Made by a program: the position numbers and the translations under genes | Part shown: positions 29,016 through 34,603 of the stretch, piece by piece | Position numbering within the stretch: the first letter of the stretch is position 1 | Layout of the letters: the number at the start of each line of letters is the position of its first letter | From: an uncultured Lachnospiraceae bacterium | GTDB taxonomy: Bacteria > Bacillota > Clostridia > Lachnospirales > Lachnospiraceae | NCBI GenBank assembly: GCA_947626435.1 | Contig: CANQSB010000030.1 | Span: 1-34,603 of the forward strand | Length of the DNA stretch: 34,603 bases | Reading direction: 5' to 3' | The notes under the pieces: generated by a model | Told to the model about the DNA's origin: nothing | The model's database searches: none | Seen by the model: only the letters and a program-made list of their open reading frames with translations

Positions 29016-30606
29016 CCCACCGATCAGCAAGCGAATTTATCTGGTCCGCAAAGCGCGCCAAATCCTTATTTGATCCGCCCTCATTCTTGCGGATAACATC
29101 AAGCAGCCTCTGTCCTGCCGCCAAAAGCCTTGCAAATACATCTGAAACCGCATGTGCGCGCTTCTTGATAAGCACAGGCTCCGCCTCGTACTCTACCGTA
29201 TTCGTCAAAAGGTCAACCCGCGTACCCGAGTATGGCGCATAGGCATTGTGTCCGTATTCATTTTTAAGGCAGTCAACAAAAGCGCTGCAAACGCTGTCCT
29301 CACCATGGACTACAAACACGCGCTCAGGCTTTTTGTCAAAAGCGTTTACCCACTCAAGAAGTCCGTTTTTGTCGGCGTGACCGCTCATGCCCGGAAGCTG
29401 CATTATCTCGGCGCGCACTTCTACAACCTCGCCAAAAAGCTTGACCTCGTCAGTGCCCTCCACGAGTATGCGTCCAAGCGTACCCGCCGCCTGATAGCCT
29501 ACAAACAGTATGGTACATTCGGGACGCCACAAATTATGCTTCAAATGGTGCCTGATGCGTCCCGCCTCGCACATGCCGCTCGCTGAAATAATTACTTTTG
29601 GCGTGTCGTCAAAGTTAATTTCCTTCGACTCGTCGCTCGTAATCGCAAGTTTTAAGCCCGGAAACGCAATCGGATTTATGCCGCGCCGCACAAGCTCCAT
29701 CGCGTCCTCGTCAAAGCAAGTGTATATATTTTTCTGGAAAACGCCCGTAGCCTCAACCGCAAGCGGACTGTCAACATATACCTCAAACCCCGGAAAATCA
29801 GGGACAAGGTTATCCTCCTTGATTTTACGAAGAAAATAGAGCATTTCCTGTGTCCTGCCCACCGCAAAGGACGGTATTACCACATTGCCGCCGCGCGCGA
29901 AGGTCTTGGCTATGACATCCGCCAAATCCTTGACATATTCAGGCTTTTTGTCCGTATGCAGCCTGTCGCCGTAAGTCGACTCCATGACCACATAATCCGC
30001 TTGTCTGGTATAAATCGGGTCTTTGATAAGCGGTTGGTTTTTGTTGCCGATATCGCCCGAAAATACTATCTTTTTGGTGACGCCAGCCTCTGTAAGCCAC
30101 ACCTCTATACTCGCCGAGCCGAGAAGATGACCTACATCCGTAAATTTTATCGCAATGCCGTCGCATATCTGTATCGTGCTGTTGTATGAGCATGGGACAA
30201 TGCGCTTGATAATGCCGTCAGCATCCTCCATGGTATAAAGCGGCTCCACAGCTTCAAGCCCTGAATGACGCTTCGCCTTGCGGTTTTTCCACTCCGCCTC
30301 CTGCATCTGTATGTGGGCGCAGTCACGCAGCATTATCGAGCATAAATCAGCCGACGCCTCCGTAGTATATACATTTCCCTTAAAGCCCCTCGCGTACAAA
30401 AGCGGCAAATTACCCGAATGGTCAACATGCGCATGCGTCAAAAACACATAGTCAATCTCCGACTCCGCCACAGGAAGCTCGCAGTTTTCAAAAACATTCG
30501 CCCCCTGCTGCATACCGCAGTCAACCAAAATATTTTTACCGCACGCCTGTATATAGTGACAGCTCCCCGTAACCTGATGATCCGCCCCTACAAAGGTTAA
30601 TTTCAT
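29005..30606 (-). CDS. Metallo-beta-lactamase/beta-CASP RNA-processing nuclease
   Basis: Zinc-dependent nuclease of the CPSF73/YsH1-like bacterial group, 533 residues, likely acting on RNA. The zinc motif HAHVDHSG is at about 58-65. The beta-CASP domain (about 195-390) holds VVIPSFAVGRTQEMLYFL. The C-terminal motifs are ISASGMCEAGRIRHHL, LPGMSGHADKNGL and VFVVHGEDSV. A short helical tail follows (about 470-533). It has no RNase J-type C-terminal region. ATG 30606 is supported by AAGGAGGAATTTCA; the longer open frame adds only intergenic sequence. A family B element lies about 35 bases upstream in its leader, and a family A palindrome covers its stop codon. Confidence 0.92.
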   Translation of the reverse strand: MKLTFVGADHQVTGSCHYIQACGKNILVDCGMQQGANVFENCELPVAESEIDYVFLTHAHVDHSGNLPLLYARGFKGNVYTTEASADLCSIMLRDCAHIQMQEAEWKNRKAKRHSGLEAVEPLYTMEDADGIIKRIVPCSYNSTIQICDGIAIKFTDVGHLLGSASIEVWLTEAGVTKKIVFSGDIGNKNQPLIKDPIYTRQADYVVMESTYGDRLHTDKKPEYVKDLADVIAKTFARGGNVVIPSFAVGRTQEMLYFLRKIKEDNLVPDFPGFEVYVDSPLAVEATGVFQKNIYTCFDEDAMELVRRGINPIAFPGLKLAITSDESKEINFDDTPKVIISASGMCEAGRIRHHLKHNLWRPECTILFVGYQAAGTLGRILVEGTDEVKLFGEVVEVRAEIMQLPGMSGHADKNGLLEWVNAFDKKPERVFVVHGEDSVCSAFVDCLKNEYGHNAYAPYSGTRVDLLTNTVEYEAEPVLIKKRAHAVSDVFARLLAAGQRLLDVIRKNEGGSNKDLARFADQINSLADRWEKN

Positions 30607-30640
30607 TGAAATTCCTCCTTCTGCTTTTATTATTAGATGT

Positions 30641-30771
30641 TTGCGAAACTCCACTCAGTAACTTAGAGTTTGGGTGAAATATACAAAATAAGCGACGATT
30701 CGCATCGCGCACCAAGTCGCGTTTTTGTATATTTCACACAAACTCGGACGGTTGAGAACACATTTCGCAAT
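30641..30771 (-). repeat. Family B palindromic element, copy 3 (beta-CASP gene leader)
   Basis: 131 bp with perfect terminal inverted repeats TTGCGAAA (30641-30648) and TTTCGCAA (30764-30771). It has 23-base arms at 30666-30688 and 30723-30745 with one mismatch, and an inner GCGAC/GTCGC stem. It is nearly identical to the copy at 18003-18132 and is likewise about 35-40 bases before an ATG preceded by AAGGAGGAATT. Confidence 0.85.
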
Positions 30772-30786
30772 TGCATGTTTTATATC

Positions 30787-30815
30787 ATAATACAATTTTA
30801 CCACATCTTTCATAA
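30787..30815 (-). promoter_or_regulatory. Weak candidate promoter of the beta-CASP gene
   Basis: Minus-strand TTATGA (30815-30810), 17 bases, TATTAT (30792-30787). The -10 context GTATTATgATATA matches that of the purC promoter (GTATTATaATATA), and both lie just upstream of family B elements. The -35 is poor. Confidence 0.3.
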
Positions 30816-30850
30816 AAAATATTATAAAATTATCATTATGATTCCAGACT

Positions 30851-33151
30851 TTAATCAAATTTAATCTCCGTCAACCTGTCTTTTTTAAGTTCAAGCTCAA
30901 TTATCTTTCCATCATACATCACACGCCTCATACAATCCCTTCCGCTGCATATCCGCGCACTTTCCAATCTTAAATCGCTCCATTCTATGTTTATTTTAGC
31001 ATTGCCACGCACTTTTATTCCATTTACCCTGCCATTCCTCCATGCCGCAGGCAACGCAGGCAAGAGCACTATACGCCTGTCGTCGCTCTGGACAAGCATT
31101 TCCGTCATTGCCGCTATCGAACCAAAATTCCCGTCGATTTGAAAAGGCGGGTGGTTGTCAAAAAGATTCGGCAATGTTGAATTTATAAAAAGCTGTCTTA
31201 GGTTTTCGTGGGCTTTTTCGCCGTCCCAAAGCTTGGCATAATGGTTCATTATCCATGCCCTGCTCCAGCCTGTGTGTCCTCCTCCGCTTTCAAGGCGTTT
31301 TTGGAGAGTAAGAGCCGCCGCTTCCGCAAGCTTTGGCGTGCCGTCCTTTGTTATCTGCGTTGACGGATGCAGCCCGTAAAGATGTGAAATGTGGCGGTGT
31401 CCGGGTTCTTTTTCCGCATATTCTTCGCACCATTCAAGTATTCTGCCGTCACTGCCTATGCGTGTCGGTATCAGCCTGTCGCATGCCTCCTTTATCTGTC
31501 TGTCGAGATCGTCTGATATGCCAAGCACCTTCGCCGCTTTATTGCACTGCGTGAACAAGTCGCGCAATATTTGATTGTCCATCGTCACGCCTATAGTATT
31601 TGCGCCCTGCTCGCCATTTGGCAGGATAAACGTATTTTCAGGCGATACGCTGGGACAAGTGCAGAGGTATTTTTTGCCGTCAAGCTCATATTCTATCATA
31701 AAATCAAGGAAAAACAGCGCAGCTTCGCGCATCATAGGAAACATTTCAGCTAAAAAGGCTTCATCGCCTGTATATTCGTAATGCATCCATATATGGGTAC
31801 ATAGCCACGCGCCCCCCATAACCCAGAAGCTGCCCGGAATCCACAAATCCTGCGGTGCTGTATCCCCCCATATATCCGTATTGTGGTGGGCGACAAAGCC
31901 TCGGCAGCCGTACATGACCTGCGCAGTTTTTCTGCCATTTGGCAGCATTTTTTTCATCAGATCAAAAAGCGGCGTGTGGCAGTCGCCCAAATCACATGGC
32001 TCGGCGCACCAGTAATTCATCTCTGTGTTTATATTGATTGTATATTTTGAGTCCCAAGGCGCTTCTATGTCCTTGTTCCATAAGCCTTGGAGCGTCGCGG
32101 GAAGTGTGCCGGGGCGGCTGCAGCTTATGAGTAGGTATCTGCCAAAATTGAAATAAAGCTGCTCCAGCGCGGTGTCGTCCCTACCCTCCGCGATATTTTT
32201 AAGTCTTATGTCAGTCGGTATTTTGCCTTGTATTTCCTGCGTCTTTTCATCGCATAACGTCAGGCTTACTCTGTCAAAGTACGATTTGTAGTCATTTATA
32301 TGGCTGCTTTTTAGCTCCGTATAGCTTTTCCGCGACGCTTTTTCAAGAATCTCCTTTAAAGCGGCTTCAAGCGTCTTGCTTTCCGGAGCTACGCGGTATG
32401 TGGTGGCGGCACTCCAATATATCCATACCTCCGAGGCATTTGTAACCGATATGCTCTCGCCTATTACCTCTATGCTGCCGTCAGGCGTTTCCGCCTTGCA
32501 CAGCATGGCGTAGTCAATGCCGTCACGCCCAAGATTTCCGCCCAGAATTATGCTGTTCGCCGCTGCCTTGCGCGAATATTCGTATATATGGTGTCTGGTT
32601 TGCATTATGTCAAGGCAGAGCTTATTTTTGCCATCCGCCTTTAGATGCGCCACGCATATATCATCGGGGGCGCTTATGAATATTTCCCTGTCATAGCTTG
32701 TGTCGTCATAGAAAAAATGCGTATATGCAATCGCGCGCGACACATCAAGCCCTCTCTCATATTGCGTGACCTGACTATACTCTATCCGTTTTCCAAAATC
32801 GTAGTTGATGTCAACATCACCGAGCGTCTGATATATCCTCATGCCCTGCGGCGTGCCGCCAAGCGCCTGCTTACACAGCCGTTCCGCATCGTGTATCTTT
32901 CCTGACATTATAAGCTTCCTTATGATTGGAAGCTTTTCCCTGGCACTTGGATTGTTTCTGTCCATAGGTCCGCCGTACCATATGCTTTCTTCGTTTACCT
33001 GAAGATGCTCTCCGTTTATGCCGCCAAACACCATCGCGCCAAGCCTGCCGTTGCCAAGCGGTAGCGCCTCGTTCCAGTCGTTTGCCGGAGTGTCATACCA
33101 CATTACTGTGCTGTGGGCTTTGTTAGCTTTGTATGCTGATGTTATATCCAT
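30851..33151 (-). CDS. Glycoside hydrolase family 95 (alpha-L-fucosidase/alpha-L-galactosidase type), cytoplasmic
   Basis: A 766-residue inverting enzyme expected to remove terminal alpha-1,2-linked fucose or L-galactose, for example from plant xyloglucan or host glycans. The N-terminal GH65N-like beta domain begins WYDTPANDWNEALPLGNGRLGAMVFGG. The (alpha/alpha)6 barrel has the NINTEMNYWCAEPCDLGD catalytic-base region and HHNTDIWGDTAPQD, and the C-terminal part has IDGNFGSIAAMTEML. There is no signal peptide, so the substrate must be imported. AAAGGAG precedes the ATG. The gene starts 37 bp after a small unknown gene and is followed by the beta-CASP gene. Confidence 0.93.
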   Translation of the reverse strand: MDITSAYKANKAHSTVMWYDTPANDWNEALPLGNGRLGAMVFGGINGEHLQVNEESIWYGGPMDRNNPSAREKLPIIRKLIMSGKIHDAERLCKQALGGTPQGMRIYQTLGDVDINYDFGKRIEYSQVTQYERGLDVSRAIAYTHFFYDDTSYDREIFISAPDDICVAHLKADGKNKLCLDIMQTRHHIYEYSRKAAANSIILGGNLGRDGIDYAMLCKAETPDGSIEVIGESISVTNASEVWIYWSAATTYRVAPESKTLEAALKEILEKASRKSYTELKSSHINDYKSYFDRVSLTLCDEKTQEIQGKIPTDIRLKNIAEGRDDTALEQLYFNFGRYLLISCSRPGTLPATLQGLWNKDIEAPWDSKYTININTEMNYWCAEPCDLGDCHTPLFDLMKKMLPNGRKTAQVMYGCRGFVAHHNTDIWGDTAPQDLWIPGSFWVMGGAWLCTHIWMHYEYTGDEAFLAEMFPMMREAALFFLDFMIEYELDGKKYLCTCPSVSPENTFILPNGEQGANTIGVTMDNQILRDLFTQCNKAAKVLGISDDLDRQIKEACDRLIPTRIGSDGRILEWCEEYAEKEPGHRHISHLYGLHPSTQITKDGTPKLAEAAALTLQKRLESGGGHTGWSRAWIMNHYAKLWDGEKAHENLRQLFINSTLPNLFDNHPPFQIDGNFGSIAAMTEMLVQSDDRRIVLLPALPAAWRNGRVNGIKVRGNAKINIEWSDLRLESARICSGRDCMRRVMYDGKIIELELKKDRLTEIKFD

Positions 33152-33188
33152 ATTTCTCCTTTTGCCGCTTTATTCCCTTGCAGCTATT

Positions 33189-33401
33189 TTACTTGCTGAT
33201 TCTTTGCGCGTCCAAAAGCGCCTGCAGCGCCTCGTCGCTCTCGCTCACCCATGCGTCCTCTTCCTCGGCGTTTAGACCGAGGTATTGCGCCAATGTGCGC
33301 TCATCGTCGCTCATTCCCCATTCATAGCTGTAATCGTCTATCGCTTCAAATTCAATTTCGCCTGAAATATATAGTTCCTTAAATGTCTTTGTAGCTTCCA
33401 T
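33189..33401 (-). CDS. Small acidic hypothetical protein
   Basis: A 70-residue protein, strongly acidic (SDDERTLAQYLGLNAEEEDAW), beginning MEATKTFKELYISGEIEFEAIDDYSYEW. No family is recognised. CAGGGGGAAAA lies just before the ATG, and the gene ends 37 bp before the GH95 start, which supports it being real and co-transcribed. Two TTGACA hexamers lie upstream at 33463-33458 and 33477-33472, but neither has a good -10 partner. Confidence 0.65.
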   Translation of the reverse strand: MEATKTFKELYISGEIEFEAIDDYSYEWGMSDDERTLAQYLGLNAEEEDAWVSESDEALQALLDAQRISK

Positions 33402-33479
33402 TTTTCCCCCTGTGACGCTTTAAGTGATTGGTTTTTACTGTCTTCCACTATGAGCAATGTCAAAAATATAATGTCAAAA

Positions 33480-33836
33480 TTAAATAACCTGATTTTTCTT
33501 GCATATCTGTATCGCCAGCTCCGCAATGTGCAGCACTCTGGGGAACTCATCAAATCTCAGATTTCCGTTTGTAAGGTGCTCATTTATTTTGGGGTTGCCG
33601 AAATACTTGCTATTCTCATTTTTACAGATAAACCTGCCAATAAGATGCAGCCATTCATAATAAGCCCCACCCGCGTTATTGCAAGACTTAGCAAGCGGGA
33701 CAAACGGCTTTCCTTCTACATCGTATGTAAGGCTGACAACCACTACATAATTGAGCTGATATATAATGGCGACCTTGTAAGCTTCCTTTTCTATGACAAT
33801 CAAGTTATCATTTAACAAATATGATATAGTTTTCAT
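33480..33836 (-). CDS. Hypothetical protein, 118 residues
   Basis: A 118-residue protein beginning MKTISYLLNDNLIVIEKEAYKVAIIYQLNY, probably a beta-rich N-terminal half then helices. I see no named motif. AAGGAGATTTAA precedes the ATG, which makes it more likely real than chance. It lies between the AAA-ATPase/PD-(D/E)XK gene and the small acidic gene, and a plus-strand frame of similar length overlaps it but has no ribosome site. Confidence 0.6.
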   Translation of the reverse strand: MKTISYLLNDNLIVIEKEAYKVAIIYQLNYVVVVSLTYDVEGKPFVPLAKSCNNAGGAYYEWLHLIGRFICKNENSKYFGNPKINEHLTNGNLRFDEFPRVLHIAELAIQICKKNQVI

Positions 33837-33889
33837 TTAAATCTCCTTAACGCATATAGCATCCAAACAGCAATAAAAATCTATCATTT

Positions 33890-34603
33890 TTAGCTCCCGC
33901 CTATCAGGACCGTTTTGCCTTCAAATGCAAAGCCGTATTTCTTAATTTTTTCAATAGGTATGCCCTTGTCCGTCAGCGTTTGGGCATAACGCCTTTCCTC
34001 TATCTGGGTAAGCGCCGCGCTCACCGTATCCGCAAGCATCCGCTCATCATCTGCATCACGCACCTTAAACTCCATGATAATCGCATTATCACCCTTGTTC
34101 AATGGTTCAAGCATTACATCATATCTGCCAAAGCCGCTTTCGCGGTTTGATGTGAGATGATACCTACCCCTAAGCTCTACCAACAATCCAAGCACAAAGC
34201 CATGATAGAAGCGTTCCGGTTCTGATTTGCCTGACTTTCTCCTGCCCGTATCGAAACAGCTAAATACCTCGCTTGACACGCGGTTCATATATTCATTCAT
34301 CGCCTTTGTATCGTCTGAAAGAAGCGCCTTGACAAAAGTATTATAAGAAGACTTGACTGCCGCAAACCACTGCCTTACCATATTGTCAAACATATATCTG
34401 ACCTCCAGATTGGTGAGCGCAAGCTCATATTCCGGCATCTGACCGCTCCACCAGTCAACATCTTCAAATTTTCCTGCCTTTTCAACCTTGAGATATCCAC
34501 TCGCTAACAAAAAGCTCCATATGGCGTTTTCGTCATTTTCCAACTGATTATACACAATTTGCTCATCAACCTGGCTCTTTATTGTATGTCCCGACAGCAG
34601 GGT
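33890..34603 (-). CDS. AAA-ATPase-like/PD-(D/E)XK nuclease-domain protein, C-terminal part (cut by window edge)
   Basis: The frame stays open to the right edge, so only about 237 C-terminal residues are seen. The visible part matches the end of the large 'AAA-ATPase-like plus PD-(D/E)XK' proteins common in gut anaerobes (Pfam AAA-ATPase_like with PDDEXK_9). It has [18 protein letters not shown], a [11 protein letters not shown] helix, and the nuclease-like core [11 protein letters not shown] then IIMEFKVRD, giving the D...ExK pattern. The GTG at 34555 is internal, not the start. These proteins often occur in many copies; their role (defence, mobile or housekeeping) is unsettled. Confidence 0.85.
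   Translation of the reverse strand, partial: TLLSGHTIKSQVDEQIVYNQLENDENAIWSFLLASGYLKVEKAGKFEDVDWWSGQMPEYELALTNLEVRYMFDNMVRQWFAAVKSSYNTFVKALLSDDTKAMNEYMNRVSSEVFSCFDTGRRKSGKSEPERFYHGFVLGLLVELRGRYHLTSNRESGFGRYDVMLEPLNKGDNAIIMEFKVRDADDERMLADTVSAALTQIEERRYAQTLTDKGIPIEKIKKYGFAFEGKTVLIGGS

Noticed and set aside
33450-33815. Plus-strand 121-codon ORF opposite the 118-residue gene
   Set aside because: It has no ribosome site and opposes the uniform gene direction; the minus-strand frame has AAGGAG at correct spacing.

Overview
The window looks like a chromosomal segment from a Clostridia/Firmicutes genome, most likely Lachnospiraceae. The pointers are moderate GC, strong AGGAGG ribosome sites, NrdR beside a YlmC/YmxH-family protein, GH3 and GH95 carbohydrate enzymes, and an uncharacterised gene set that resembles the Lachnospiraceae DUF5717/DUF5716 families. 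That assignment is inference. Every convincing gene lies on the minus strand, so transcription runs from high to low coordinates. I saw no rRNA, tRNA, CRISPR array or transposase.

Right to left in transcription order. 34603-33890 is the C-terminal end of an AAA ATPase/PD-(D/E)XK protein cut by the window edge. Two small unknown proteins follow, then a GH95 glycosidase (30851-33151) and a beta-CASP metallo-beta-lactamase nuclease (29005-30606). Next is a one-carbon/DNA-precursor group: thyA, folA and a small HAD phosphatase (28736-26788). ilvE follows behind its own sigma-A promoter.

25395-18349 is a four-gene operon: a 1192-residue beta-sandwich plus helical-repeat protein, an Hsp70/actin-fold ATPase, a TPR-like protein, and a coiled-coil protein with a two-helix membrane hairpin. 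It has its own promoter and is the best candidate here for a poorly described cellular system.

18322-12276 carries purine genes in the order purC, purF, purB, purA. Together they encode the committing step, the SAICAR step, the lyase steps and the AMP branch. Then come mazEF, ychF, lgt, a cytoplasmic GH3 enzyme, a ylmC-like gene, nrdR, and a complete five-gene peptide/nickel-type ABC importer (5658-102). A possible next gene starts at the left edge.

The gaps between genes hold three families of long palindromic elements. Family A is a two-hairpin element found just after, or running into, stop codons (16903-17103, 27741-27888, 28926-29015). Family B is a ~130 bp palindrome in the leaders of purC (two copies) and the beta-CASP gene (18003-18262, 30641-30771). 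Family C is a hairpin with a shared right end inside the ABC operon and after ilvE (2746-2941, 25476-25556). In A and B the copies differ by paired, compensating changes, which argues that the fold itself is maintained.
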